This document shows, piece by piece, positions 24,935-33,856 of a stretch of DNA of 64,000 nucleotides (positions within the stretch are counted from its first letter, which is position 1; each line of letters begins with the position of its first letter). This stretch comes from a virus, in IMG/VR virus record IMGVR_UViG_3300025012_000053, positions 30,415 to 94,414 of that record. One strand, 5' to 3'. The notes under the pieces were generated by a model that worked only from the letters and a program-made list of their open reading frames with translations, was not told the origin of the DNA and did no database searches. Both the position numbers and the translations under genes were made by a program.

Positions 24935-27454
24935 TTAAGAATTACTTTTTGCTTGCCCAATTCTTTTTACAGTTACTCCATCCTGATCAGAAATATATCT
25001 GAAAGGATCTATCACTATACTTCCTGCAGGAAACATGCAGTTCCTGAACACTTCATGCTTAGTTCCTATAAAGAATATTCTTGCATCACCAAGAAATTGA
25101 TATAGCTCATTTTCTTTCTGACCTGAATTTGGATCCAATTCTCTGCTCTTGCTGAACATATATACAGGATCAACCCATGGATCATACATCTTTATTTGTT
25201 TCTCGTCTATCCCTCTGTCAATTAATAAAAGTTCTTTTAATAAAAGAGATGGACTACCTATGGTAAGATTTGTTTCCGGTTTGAATGTATAGCCAAGGAT
25301 CATAATATCAAGATTACAGTCATTATTGAAATACTCATCTTCTATAAGCTGAGCAAGCCATTCTGTCTGTTTCTCCCGGGCCATCATAAGATTCTCCCAC
25401 CAGTCATAAGAGATATTGAGTTTCTTTGCAATATGACTCAGGGCAATATTATCCCTGGGATGACAATTATGAACTGTACCACAAGGTACAACATAAGTAT
25501 TATGTCTATCAATCCAGAGATTATAAACTGGTCCTTTAAACCATGTTTTATGTATCTGTATTATATGACGAAAAGTTCCTTTATTGGTGACTACATAGTT
25601 TTGAATGTCTACTGGATTTTCAATTTTATCCCATCCAATAATATCACATAATTTAGAAGCAAGATATTTATTTCTAACTCTTACTTCATATGCTTTCTTA
25701 TGAATACCTCTTGGTGGGATAACCCTCAACGAAGGACAAAGATCAAGACGATGTAGTATTATAAAACTCCCCCAAGCAAGATCTTTCGAAATTGTACTAT
25801 ATGAAATTCCATTCTTATTTCTATGTCCATCTCCAAGAATTAATCCTTTCAAAAGCAATAGCGATTGTTTTGACCATAAAATTTGAGGAGGAATATATTT
25901 TGTAGCTGCGCCTTTACCAAAATCATTAAATAATAATTCTGCAAGTCTTTTTGATCCAAATCTTACAGATAAACTATTCCCTTCTATTTTAATAGTAACT
26001 CTTGAAAAAAGACCTCTTAAATTTTTCCTTTTTGGAATAAGACCAAATCTCTCTGATGTTATTCTTTCAATTAATTCTTTAATTCGTTCAGCATACATCA
26101 TTTCTTTTGCATGCAAATCGAATCTTATTCTTCCCCTTCTCGAATTTAATTCAAGAGATCCCTCGCTTAAATACCAACCTGCAAGTTCAAGATATTCAGG
26201 AGGCATTCCAGGTTCTCTTCCTTCGTTAATCTTAGGCCAATACAACATATTATCATATGTTAGATCTGATGCTTTTATCTCATTGTCATCTGACATCAAT
26301 TCTGATATCTTTAATAAAGTATTCCTTCTCCCATCAGGAACCCTTGTTCTCAAATCAGTTGAAGCAATAACAGGATGATCAGCAGTCATTAATGTATGAG
26401 GAAGTCCTTTTGTTTTTAACAAAATCATATCTCCTTCATAATCCCTTACATATGTTTTTATTACTTTGCAAAATTCACCATTTCCCGAAAGCACCATGTC
26501 TCCTTCATTTATTTCTTCGATAGGTTTCATTCCATTATATGTCATTACAAGTTGTCCTGCAGGAAAACAGCCGCCTCCATCCCCCATTCCTGCTCTCATA
26601 TATGAAGCTGAAATGATTCTCCTATCAGCTAAGGATAAAGCATCAATAAGATGATCCACATCGGCTCCGGTCTTTTCACATAACTCCATAGCTGCATTAG
26701 CAAAGCAGATCTTACCTGTAATGTAAGTATTGTATAGGACCTTGATTGCCTCAGCTGTATTGATAGAGCATTCAAACACTTTAGGAAAATAATCAGCTTC
26801 CCGTGGAAATGGATTTAATACTTTTTTATAGAAATCCTTAACAATTTCTGCAGCATAAGGATCATCAACCCCCAGGAGAACGAATTCCGGATAAAGGAAA
26901 TCCTGTATTGTAGTACCCATTGCAATAAAGAATGGATTATAAACAATATGTAGATTAGTTAATTCTTTTGGTACTAAAGGAAATATCTCGCGGTACATCG
27001 TTCCGGGAAGCACCGTTGATATTATACTTACAACGAATTGCTTCCTTTCTGTTTCATCAGACATTCCATCCAAAATCATACCATTTATATATTCATTATA
27101 ATGAACAATCTCCTGAATGATATCCTTCATTCCGGCAATAAGATATGAATAGTCGAAATCCACCCTTTCTTTCGGAAGAGGTGTTATTCCTTCATACCTG
27201 GGATCATGTGGTGTCTGGATAGATACAAAACAGATATCACTTTCTGTAAGCACAGAAAATAGATTCTTTACTTCTATTTTCGTTTTTTGAAGTAACTCTT
27301 CCGCTCCCTCTTCGCGATACGGAATCTTCTTTTCATCGATGTATCTTTGTATTTGTGGATTAACATCATATCCACATACCTGATAGCCTCTTGACTCTAC
27401 AGCGAGAGCACAGGGCAAGCCCAACTTACCTAAAGCCACAAAACCGATTTTCAT
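24935..27454 (-). CDS. UDP-glucose/UDP-ManNAc-type dehydrogenase interrupted by an intein
   Basis: 839 residues encode a 471-residue enzyme plus a 368-residue intein. N-extein (1-295): Rossmann start KIGFVALGKLGLPCALA, FVSIQTPH, ISTVLPGT and YNPFFIAMG, all typical of NAD-dependent UDP-sugar 6-dehydrogenases. C-extein (664-839): CHPRDNIAL, then FKPETNLTIGSPS and the C-terminal UDP-binding domain. After splicing the joint reads GGGCHPRD, the catalytic Cys loop (usual GGxCxPKD). The product would be a UDP-uronic acid for glycan synthesis. It overlaps the methyltransferase gene by 4 bp. Confidence 0.88.
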   Translation of the reverse strand: MKIGFVALGKLGLPCALAVESRGYQVCGYDVNPQIQRYIDEKKIPYREEGAEELLQKTKIEVKNLFSVLTESDICFVSIQTPHDPRYEGITPLPKERVDFDYSYLIAGMKDIIQEIVHYNEYINGMILDGMSDETERKQFVVSIISTVLPGTMYREIFPLVPKELTNLHIVYNPFFIAMGTTIQDFLYPEFVLLGVDDPYAAEIVKDFYKKVLNPFPREADYFPKVFECSINTAEAIKVLYNTYITGKICFANAAMELCEKTGADVDHLIDALSLADRRIISASYMRAGMGDGGGCFPAGQLVMTYNGMKPIEEINEGDMVLSGNGEFCKVIKTYVRDYEGDMILLKTKGLPHTLMTADHPVIASTDLRTRVPDGRRNTLLKISELMSDDNEIKASDLTYDNMLYWPKINEGREPGMPPEYLELAGWYLSEGSLELNSRRGRIRFDLHAKEMMYAERIKELIERITSERFGLIPKRKNLRGLFSRVTIKIEGNSLSVRFGSKRLAELLFNDFGKGAATKYIPPQILWSKQSLLLLKGLILGDGHRNKNGISYSTISKDLAWGSFIILHRLDLCPSLRVIPPRGIHKKAYEVRVRNKYLASKLCDIIGWDKIENPVDIQNYVVTNKGTFRHIIQIHKTWFKGPVYNLWIDRHNTYVVPCGTVHNCHPRDNIALSHIAKKLNISYDWWENLMMAREKQTEWLAQLIEDEYFNNDCNLDIMILGYTFKPETNLTIGSPSLLLKELLLIDRGIDEKQIKMYDPWVDPVYMFSKSRELDPNSGQKENELYQFLGDARIFFIGTKHEVFRNCMFPAGSIVIDPFRYISDQDGVTVKRIGQAKSNS
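25466..26569 (-). mobile_element. Intein with LAGLIDADG homing endonuclease
   Basis: Residues 296-663 of the host protein. Cys1 begins CFPAGQLVMTYNGMKPIEEI (block A), TADHPVI is block B, and the end HNTYVVPCGTVHN with C+1 gives blocks F and G. Two LAGLIDADG-like helices, LELAGWYLSEGS and LLLKGLILGDGH, mark the endonuclease. All splice residues needed (Cys1, block B Thr-x-x-His, penultimate His, last Asn, Cys+1) are present, so splicing should work. Confidence 0.9.
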
Positions 27455-28080
27455 AATATATGAGTTTTAAGTTTAAAAAATCCATTAGATTCTTTATTCG
27501 AGTTCCAGTTCTCTTTTATCCCTTTCATACTATATCCGGACCATACTACTTCAATAAGATGACTCTGGAATGTATTACTCCACCATGTAATATCTTCTCT
27601 TATTATATGTGTTGAATCAAGTTCGTATGCTGGTTCGTTATATGTCATGCCATTATTAGACAGTGGTACTATAACGAAGATATTATCTGAACAAGATCGG
27701 ATCTCTTTTATTATATCATTGATCTTATCATAACCAATATGCTCAAGAACATCTTTACAGATGATCCAGTTCCATCTTTTCTTTTTCCAGAATTCTCCGC
27801 TATAAATATATTCATCTATATCAACAGGTACATTCTCAAGAGCATATTCGCTTATATCATATCCATAGGCATTAAAACCAAGTAATCGGAAAGCCTTAAC
27901 AAGATATCCCATTGCGCAACCAAAATCCAAGATGGTATCTTCATCAAGTATTACAAGTTCATTTGATAGTCTGTATGCCAATGGTATTGTTAATTCAGGC
28001 ATCCACCGGTACTGAGAATAAAGACTCTTTCCCGTTTCTAATCCCCTGATGTAATAATCCTCATCGTACTTTTCCATCAT
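27451..28080 (-). CDS. Class I SAM-dependent methyltransferase
   Basis: 209 residues. ILDFGCAMGYLVKAF is motif I, followed by YGYDISEYAL (acidic end of beta-2) and WIICKDVLEHI (motif post-I, the usual DVLEH of small-molecule methyltransferases). Gene overlaps of 4 bp on both sides tie it to the sugar dehydrogenase and the radical-SAM gene, which suggests a sugar or glycan substrate. Confidence 0.8.
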   Translation of the reverse strand: MMEKYDEDYYIRGLETGKSLYSQYRWMPELTIPLAYRLSNELVILDEDTILDFGCAMGYLVKAFRLLGFNAYGYDISEYALENVPVDIDEYIYSGEFWKKKRWNWIICKDVLEHIGYDKINDIIKEIRSCSDNIFVIVPLSNNGMTYNEPAYELDSTHIIREDITWWSNTFQSHLIEVVWSGYSMKGIKENWNSNKESNGFFKLKTHIL

Positions 28081-29090
28081 ATAAAGTTTTCATATTCAAT
28101 CTTTTCTTTGATCCATATAGGATTATCGTTATGCATAAACCCTTCAAGCATATTGACATTATGAGTGAATACACATCCCTGGCAATCTCTGTTTGCATTG
28201 AAAGGCTGATCTATACTTCTACTCATATATTGCTTTATATCTTTTGCCACGCATAATGCATATTTCATATCAAAATATCCTGAATTATCGTTTAATGGTA
28301 TGCTATCACAAGGAAATACTATGCCACCAAAGATCTCACTTAAATATGGACGAAAATATGACTGATGACAGATATTACTTACTGGTGCTTCTTTCTTCTT
28401 ATGTTGAATAAAGAACCTGTTGTCATATTCTCTTCCAAGCCATTGATCGATCTCTTTATAACTATCTTCAATTTCTTCGTCTGTTTGCAGACAATCTGGA
28501 AGTACCCTGATATACTTTGCATTTATATGATCCGCTATTGTTACAAGATCATCCGGAGCGAATCTTTTATTTTCCCCTGAATAAACGAAACTCAGTCCTA
28601 CAGTGGTATTCTTTCCAAATTGCTTACTATTATCCATGAAGGAGCGTATCCAGTAATCATCATAATTGACACTTACGCGCACCCAGGAGAAAGGATACAT
28701 ATATATATAAGGTATGGTTGTTCCATTTGTTATAAGAGCTATTTCTTTTATTCCAGATCTGTGACTTCTGAGTAAATGAATAAGTTTATCAAACTGAGGA
28801 TATAATGTAGGTTCACCACCACCGGTTAATATGACAGCTTTACAGCCAAGATCAACTACATCTTCAATGTATCTTTTAATAACATCGAGTTCTAATCGTT
28901 CATGTTTTGCCCTTTTTATAACACTACAATACTTACATTTAAGATTACATCGGCCTTCAGGTGATATATGAGTTGAGACTATTGTTCGTGAATAACCTTT
29001 TTTGTAATTCTCCATCTGAGATTTATGTCTGAAAAACTTCAATCCTGTTGAAGTATATATGTCTATATTTCTCATAATCGTATTCTCCAT
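28077..29090 (-). CDS. Radical SAM protein, SPASM-like C-terminus
   Basis: 337 residues. C48-x3-C52-x2-C55 in EGRCNLKCKYCS binds the 4Fe-4S cluster, and GGGEP at 90-94 contacts SAM. Extra Cys later (VFPCDSIPL and NRDCQGC) could bind a second cluster as in SPASM/twitch enzymes. It sits between a methyltransferase and a B12-type radical-SAM gene, overlapping both. The reaction is unknown. Sugar or peptide modification are the main options. Confidence 0.8.
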   Translation of the reverse strand: MENTIMRNIDIYTSTGLKFFRHKSQMENYKKGYSRTIVSTHISPEGRCNLKCKYCSVIKRAKHERLELDVIKRYIEDVVDLGCKAVILTGGGEPTLYPQFDKLIHLLRSHRSGIKEIALITNGTTIPYIYMYPFSWVRVSVNYDDYWIRSFMDNSKQFGKNTTVGLSFVYSGENKRFAPDDLVTIADHINAKYIRVLPDCLQTDEEIEDSYKEIDQWLGREYDNRFFIQHKKKEAPVSNICHQSYFRPYLSEIFGGIVFPCDSIPLNDNSGYFDMKYALCVAKDIKQYMSRSIDQPFNANRDCQGCVFTHNVNMLEGFMHNDNPIWIKEKIEYENFI

Positions 29091-30562
29091 AGTCTCTTAG
29101 GATAACCAAGTCTATATCTTACAACATCTATACATACCTGTAAAAGCTTCAATTGATAGTGGGCAATATTAGAATAAGTGGCATGTTTGATTTTTTCTTC
29201 TCTTAATATCTTATTCATATAAATCCCTTCCCTGTTTTTATATTCTATCTGTATCTCTTTAACTGTAGAGTCGATAGCATATATCATCTTGTTCTCTTTT
29301 ATAAAGATAGTTTTGTTTCCTGTATTTTCAATTTTAGTGACATAAGTTTCAAAATCAAAATACTCTTCATAGAACTGAGAACCTTTTGTAGGTCTTATCC
29401 CCAATGATAACCCACATGTATAAAAAGGATCCTGAATAAATTCTATTGTCTTCTCTATTGTTTCTTCAAGATCCCATAATAGCGTTCCGGGTGTTATAAG
29501 CATCAATGTCATGAATGTTTCAATATTGTATTCCTTCAATTTGACAAGTGCTTCGATATTCTTTTCTGCAGTGCACTTTTTTCCTATCTCAATAAGTACA
29601 TTATCGGAGAATGATTCTATACCGATATTGAGTCTTCTGAACCCTGCCTTTTTCATTATAGGAAGGATATCGTCATTGATATCATCGGCCCGGGCAAAAC
29701 ACATGTACGATAAATCATCAAGTCCTTTATCAATTACTCTTTGACAGAACTGCATAACAGTTTTCTTATTGATGCAAAAATCGTCATCGGTAATATATAT
29801 GGTCCGTACAAGAGGATGTGCCTTCCTTATTCTTAAGATCAGATCCGTCAATATATCGGCATCAATCCCATAAGAAACTACATTACATCCTGCAGCATCA
29901 GGTAACTGATTCGTAGATGTACAGAACTTACAATGATGAGGGCACATGTTACGCGAGTATATCCTTATTGTATAGATCTGCTGAAGTATCTCATCGGTAA
30001 TATTGTCTCCATATTTCTTAAGATAATAATCCCAATATGTTTCATAATTTATATTTTCCCAATCTATCTGAGAAGTAAATATCTCGAATTCTTCCTGGCT
30101 TAGACTTCTTGCTTTATTCTTAATGATTATTCCGGGTATTAACTCAAGATCATACTCATCACATATTAATAGCATAGGCATCTCTCCTTCTCCAATTACA
30201 ACTATATCGCATGGAGACTTATCGAGTATTGTCTGGTAGTTGTACTGAGCTTCTATGCCACCGGCAATAAGCATTGCATTTGGAAGAATATCTCTTGTGG
30301 TCCAAACATTACTGAGATCTTTAGCAAGTGTCTCTTCAAGACAGGAGAATCCTATTATATCCCAATCTTTCTCTTTGAGTTTATCTTCAACAGACATATA
30401 AGAATCACTAAGATCATGGAGGTTAGGATCGAATGCCTCTGCATAATGACCATTGGCATTAAGTACTCCTGCTATCCTGTTAACACCCATAGCAGGACTT
30501 ACATACCTGCTTTCATTAAGTCTGTTCGAAGAATGCGGCGATATCAGAAGGATTTGTTTCAT
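29072..30562 (-). CDS. B12-binding-domain radical SAM protein
   Basis: 496 residues from the chosen ATG at 30562. An earlier in-frame ATG at 30676 would overlap the upstream gene by 161 bp. The N-terminal 160 residues form a cobalamin-binding-like Rossmann domain (KQILLISPHSS, DIIGFSCLEET, MLIAGGIEA, VVIGEGE). The radical-SAM core has CPHHCKFC at 207-214 and ITDDDF. This family includes methylases and ring-forming enzymes acting on sugars and lipids. No substrate can be read from the sequence. Confidence 0.8.
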   Translation of the reverse strand: MKQILLISPHSSNRLNESRYVSPAMGVNRIAGVLNANGHYAEAFDPNLHDLSDSYMSVEDKLKEKDWDIIGFSCLEETLAKDLSNVWTTRDILPNAMLIAGGIEAQYNYQTILDKSPCDIVVIGEGEMPMLLICDEYDLELIPGIIIKNKARSLSQEEFEIFTSQIDWENINYETYWDYYLKKYGDNITDEILQQIYTIRIYSRNMCPHHCKFCTSTNQLPDAAGCNVVSYGIDADILTDLILRIRKAHPLVRTIYITDDDFCINKKTVMQFCQRVIDKGLDDLSYMCFARADDINDDILPIMKKAGFRRLNIGIESFSDNVLIEIGKKCTAEKNIEALVKLKEYNIETFMTLMLITPGTLLWDLEETIEKTIEFIQDPFYTCGLSLGIRPTKGSQFYEEYFDFETYVTKIENTGNKTIFIKENKMIYAIDSTVKEIQIEYKNREGIYMNKILREEKIKHATYSNIAHYQLKLLQVCIDVVRYRLGYPKRLWRIRL

Positions 30563-31385
30563 TATATATTTTGAGTAAGATTTTTTCCGGCAACTCCCTT
30601 CCATTATATGGTATTGCACGGGATATTGAGGACCTGTATTGTTTTGATATCTCAAGATCCCTGTTATTAGTTTCATAATCCCATGTCATCCACATATCAA
30701 GCCAGTTTTCATCAGGGATCGAGTCTCTTATCACGGCAGAGAACGCGAGGGCTGTAAGATGCTTCCAGTACATCACCTTCTCTGATATAGCAAATCCGAA
30801 ATTATGAACAAAGCTATTGAGGACTTTTATGTTACTTGTCTCTCCATTTCCTTTTGTTACCGGTAATTTTGATAAGTTTGTCATGTTCCAGAATACTACT
30901 CCTGTCCTGGCTGGTCTTTCCGGAATACGAAATAAATGAGTCTTCCATAACTCTACCTGTTTTGTCTTCGCGGATTGATATCCTTTCTCGATAAACTCAT
31001 TAAAGGATGCTTCAACCTGGTCCTTTCGAAATACATGATCAACTTCCGGGATAATAAATATATCAGGTTTGCCATGATTGGGAATGACATAGTTGTTTAT
31101 AAGTGTGGTGTAAAGATTCCAGGGTACGGAATAAGGATTCATCTCTTTAGTCTGCTCGATAAGGATTATCTTCGAATTATTAAGATCCCTGATCTTTTGA
31201 ACCACGTCATCAAACTTCTCAGGAAACTTAATCTTTACACCTTTATATATACACTCAGATACATTTCCCCAGGGTTTGTTTGTCCAGAATACAAATATTC
31301 TATCAACGTGATCAATGATCGATAATATAGATTCCTGAATGTAATCTTCCCCATAGAGACACCGGTAGACCGCGTATGTTATCAT
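30516..31385 (-). CDS. Glycosyltransferase, GT-A-like
   Basis: 289 residues. It starts like a glycosyltransferase that tracks a site of action (YAVYRCLYGEDYIQESI, VDRIFVFWTNKPW), and IFIIPEVDHVF occupies the place of the metal-binding DxD (here E-x-D). WDYE and RAIPYNGRELP follow. It overlaps the next gene by 4 bp. It is probably part of the glycan cluster. Confidence 0.6.
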   Translation of the reverse strand: MITYAVYRCLYGEDYIQESILSIIDHVDRIFVFWTNKPWGNVSECIYKGVKIKFPEKFDDVVQKIRDLNNSKIILIEQTKEMNPYSVPWNLYTTLINNYVIPNHGKPDIFIIPEVDHVFRKDQVEASFNEFIEKGYQSAKTKQVELWKTHLFRIPERPARTGVVFWNMTNLSKLPVTKGNGETSNIKVLNSFVHNFGFAISEKVMYWKHLTALAFSAVIRDSIPDENWLDMWMTWDYETNNRDLEISKQYRSSISRAIPYNGRELPEKILLKIYNETNPSDIAAFFEQT

Positions 31386-31603
31386 ATCTTAAACCTGTCA
31401 AGTTTCTCCTGCAGTTCCTTTATCCTATCCTTAAGCTGGCCAATAACCATTATAAGTACAAATATTGTCATCCCGGATACAAGTAACCAGTGACCAATTC
31501 TTGGTATACCAAGGAACCAAAGTAACCAGGCAAGAATGGTTGTTAGCCAGATAATAGTTGAAGTCATATTTTCTTTTAAATAACGTAAAATAATGTTTGT
31601 CAT
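31382..31603 (-). CDS. Small membrane protein, holin-like candidate
   Basis: 73 residues with two membrane segments (about 14-31 and 38-55) and a charged coiled tail (LKDRIKELQEKLDRF). Such a layout fits a holin or spanin-like lysis protein. It could also anchor a glycan enzyme, since glycosyltransferase genes flank it with 4-bp overlaps on both sides. Confidence 0.55.
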   Translation of the reverse strand: MTNIILRYLKENMTSTIIWLTTILAWLLWFLGIPRIGHWLLVSGMTIFVLIMVIGQLKDRIKELQEKLDRFKI

Positions 31604-32349
31604 TTTGCTGTGTTTTTAAGGTTTAAGTATTTCTCGATTCTCTCCGTGATCATTTCTGCTGTAGCCATCCGGTTCTTATCGGATAACTTGAATACTGTTG
31701 TATCTACATTATGAGTATCATTGTTTCTCCACTGCATGTAGGTATTGTCTCTTGGTGAACTGCCATTACTGAAATGAAGATGTTTTATTACTACCTCAGG
31801 AATATACTTTGTTACTCCTGTTTTTTTTGCAATATCGAACACCCAGGTATCATGATAGAAGAAATGGAAGCAATCAGGAACGAAATATCCCAGGGCCCCG
31901 ACCCAATGTTTTGTAACTATAGGAAACGCACAATGCTTTTCACCATTTATACTATCATCAAAATAATAACAGAAAAATGGATGTTCTGCTGCCATCAGTC
32001 TTTCTTCAAGGATAATATCCCAATCAGGTGTGATATAAACAAGATCATCATTTCCCATTATAAATACATCAGGACTATCGTTCCATGCTTTCATTCTGGC
32101 CAGTTCATTCCAGATCTTACCTATCGGCCGGCGTTCCTCTTCAATCATGGTCATTATAATATTGTCATGACTATGATCCTGCATCATACGAAGTATATCA
32201 TAATAGTCTTTTTTCCCTGGATCATCTGAATCTATTCCAAACAGGAAATAGATTTTATTTTGCCGGCTTACAGTCTTATTAATACTGTCAAAAAACCTGT
32301 AAAGCTCTTTTGGTCTTTGTCTTGTTGGTGTAAGGATAGCTATCTTCAT
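31600..32349 (-). CDS. Family-2-like glycosyltransferase
   Basis: 249 residues. KIAILTPTRQRP is the nucleotide-sugar binding start, FLFGIDSDDPG and FIMGNDDLVYITPDWD give the acidic metal site, and HFFYHDTWVFDIAKKTG lies where the acceptor site would be. It is a cytoplasmic enzyme, probably in the same glycan pathway as the neighbouring dehydrogenase. Confidence 0.75.
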   Translation of the reverse strand: MKIAILTPTRQRPKELYRFFDSINKTVSRQNKIYFLFGIDSDDPGKKDYYDILRMMQDHSHDNIIMTMIEEERRPIGKIWNELARMKAWNDSPDVFIMGNDDLVYITPDWDIILEERLMAAEHPFFCYYFDDSINGEKHCAFPIVTKHWVGALGYFVPDCFHFFYHDTWVFDIAKKTGVTKYIPEVVIKHLHFSNGSSPRDNTYMQWRNNDTHNVDTTVFKLSDKNRMATAEMITERIEKYLNLKNTAK

Positions 32350-32654
32350 ATTTTTTTCATTATTAAATTCTTAAATATTATAACTTTCTCAGCAGTATAT
32401 GGAGTCCTGAAACTTGTACCAAAAGCATAGAATATAATATCTCTTGTCATAGTGTCATCATCTATATCCGGGTCAACCCAAAAAGCGCCGATCTCATTTT
32501 CATCAATATATAAATCAGTAAGTTTCTCTTTAACATCAAGATCTGCTTTTGTGACTTTGTTTTTCTCAAAGCCCATAGTCTCATTTTCATCCAGAAGTTT
32601 CTGTATCTTTTCTTTCTTTGAAGTATCGACAATATATATCTGTAGTAGTATCAT
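32346..32654 (-). CDS. Hypothetical protein
   Basis: 102 residues, not recognised. Acidic middle (FWVDPDIDDDTMTRD) and a helical C-terminus. ATGA overlap with the glycosyltransferase gene downstream suggests coupled translation. No motif points to a function. Confidence 0.6.
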   Translation of the reverse strand: MILLQIYIVDTSKKEKIQKLLDENETMGFEKNKVTKADLDVKEKLTDLYIDENEIGAFWVDPDIDDDTMTRDIIFYAFGTSFRTPYTAEKVIIFKNLIMKKI

Positions 32655-32929
32655 TTAATATAATATTTTGCATATTCATCAATCGCTTTATTGAAATTGA
32701 TCAATCCCTGTTTTCCAGTAAACATTATATAAACTCTATCTGAAACTACAGGATCACAACCAATATAATAATTATCTCTTATTGTAGATAACTTGTTCTT
32801 CCAATTGATAGGTTGTACAAGTTGCATAGGGGCAAGTTTGACAGGTTCTTCTGGAATAAGTAGTTTTGGTGCAATAACACCAGCTGCTACAACTGCAGGG
32901 ATTAACCTGAGAAATTTTCGTCTATCCAT
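32651..32929 (-). CDS. Small protein with twin-arginine (Tat) signal
   Basis: 92 residues. It begins MDRRKFLRLIPAVVAAG, a good match to the Tat motif (R-R-x-F-L-K/R) followed by a mild hydrophobic stretch. About 65 residues would remain after export. The mature part (YIMFTGKQGLINFNKAIDEY) is not recognised. Tat export implies a folded or cofactor-bearing product outside the cytoplasm. Confidence 0.6.
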   Translation of the reverse strand: MDRRKFLRLIPAVVAAGVIAPKLLIPEEPVKLAPMQLVQPINWKNKLSTIRDNYYIGCDPVVSDRVYIMFTGKQGLINFNKAIDEYAKYYIK

Positions 32930-33305
32930 AAATTAATGAAATATCATATATCCCTAATTCTCTCCTTTTTTTTATTATCTCACCTATTTCGATAGGCAGA
33001 TACGCAGTTATTTCTGTAGACATCATAAAGTCATAAAAAACTTCTCGTGGTAAATATTCAGCAAAATGAAACATTATATCAGTACATCGTTTTGACCATA
33101 TAAAACATTCATTTAATTCTTTTCTGAATCGTTGTCTTTCGATATTTCTCTGTCTGAATTCTTCATGTATTTTTTCTCTGTTCGATTCAATCTCAGACAT
33201 ACATTCACGATATTCTTTGTCTGATTTAATATTATTATTCATATCACTCCATTTAATATAAAAATAGATTGCAACGAATATTGGTAATAAATATAATATT
33301 TCCAT
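32922..33305 (-). CDS. Membrane-anchored hypothetical protein
   Basis: 127 residues. One N-terminal membrane segment (ILYLLPIFVAIYFYIKW) then a charged helical region likely to be coiled coil (IESNREKIHEEFRQRNIERQR). It could span the envelope in the way an inner-membrane spanin does, but no lipoprotein partner is seen. Overlaps the next gene by 8 bp. Confidence 0.55.
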   Translation of the reverse strand: MEILYLLPIFVAIYFYIKWSDMNNNIKSDKEYRECMSEIESNREKIHEEFRQRNIERQRFRKELNECFIWSKRCTDIMFHFAEYLPREVFYDFMMSTEITAYLPIEIGEIIKKRRELGIYDISLIYG

Positions 33306-33506
33306 TTAACTCATTGAATAATTAAAGATTCTTTTCTTTCCGCTTCTTCTCCTTCTGATAGTAGTTCCATTATGAATGATACTATAGAGGTTATCATTAT
33401 GATCGAAATAAGATATAGAAGTTGCAATAAGATTCATAAACTGAATCTCCTCTACACACTGATAATAGTACTGTCCTGCCTCTTCTATGTAATCAATCCT
33501 TATCAT
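33306..33506 (-). CDS. Small hypothetical protein
   Basis: 66 residues, not recognised. Tyr and Ile rich N-terminus, basic C-terminus (TTIRRRRSGKKR). It abuts the membrane protein gene and overlaps the gene before it by 4 bp, as expected for a true member of the operon. Confidence 0.5.
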   Translation of the reverse strand: MIRIDYIEEAGQYYYQCVEEIQFMNLIATSISYFDHNDNLYSIIHNGTTIRRRRSGKKRIFNYSMS

Positions 33507-33856
33507 TTTACTTCTTTAAAAAAATCATCAAATCCACTACCATCTCTCTTATCCGGCTGCCTGGTTTCTCTCCGGACTTTAACTTGCTCAGATTGCTTTA
33601 TATGTTCAATAGGTCCGGTATTATCGTTACTTCTTACTTCTCGTCTTTCGATTCGTCCGACTTTCTGTATTCGTTGTTTTCCCCGGACCAGATCTGAACA
33701 TCCACAGATTACCGATTCATCAACATAGAGTACATTACCATTAATGAACCAACCTCGTATCTTGTTATACGATATACCTGAAAACTCTTCCAGGGCACGG
33801 ATGTTTGTGCTCTGGATGAATCTCCGGGTTTGTATTTCGTAGTAAAAAAATGTCAT
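33503..33856 (-). CDS. Hypothetical basic protein
   Basis: 117 residues. The N-terminal 50 residues (ALEEFSGISYNKIRGWFING) have a helix-turn-helix-like look, and the rest is basic, low in structure, and ends with an aromatic-acidic tip (GFDDFFKEVK). A small DNA-binding protein is possible. Confidence 0.5.
   Translation of the reverse strand: MTFFYYEIQTRRFIQSTNIRALEEFSGISYNKIRGWFINGNVLYVDESVICGCSDLVRGKQRIQKVGRIERREVRSNDNTGPIEHIKQSEQVKVRRETRQPDKRDGSGFDDFFKEVK

Noticed and set aside
29072-30676. Longer start (ATG at 30676) for the B12-type radical-SAM protein
   Set aside because: It would overlap the upstream glycosyltransferase by 161 bp, and the extra 38 residues lack the Rossmann start seen at the inner ATG.
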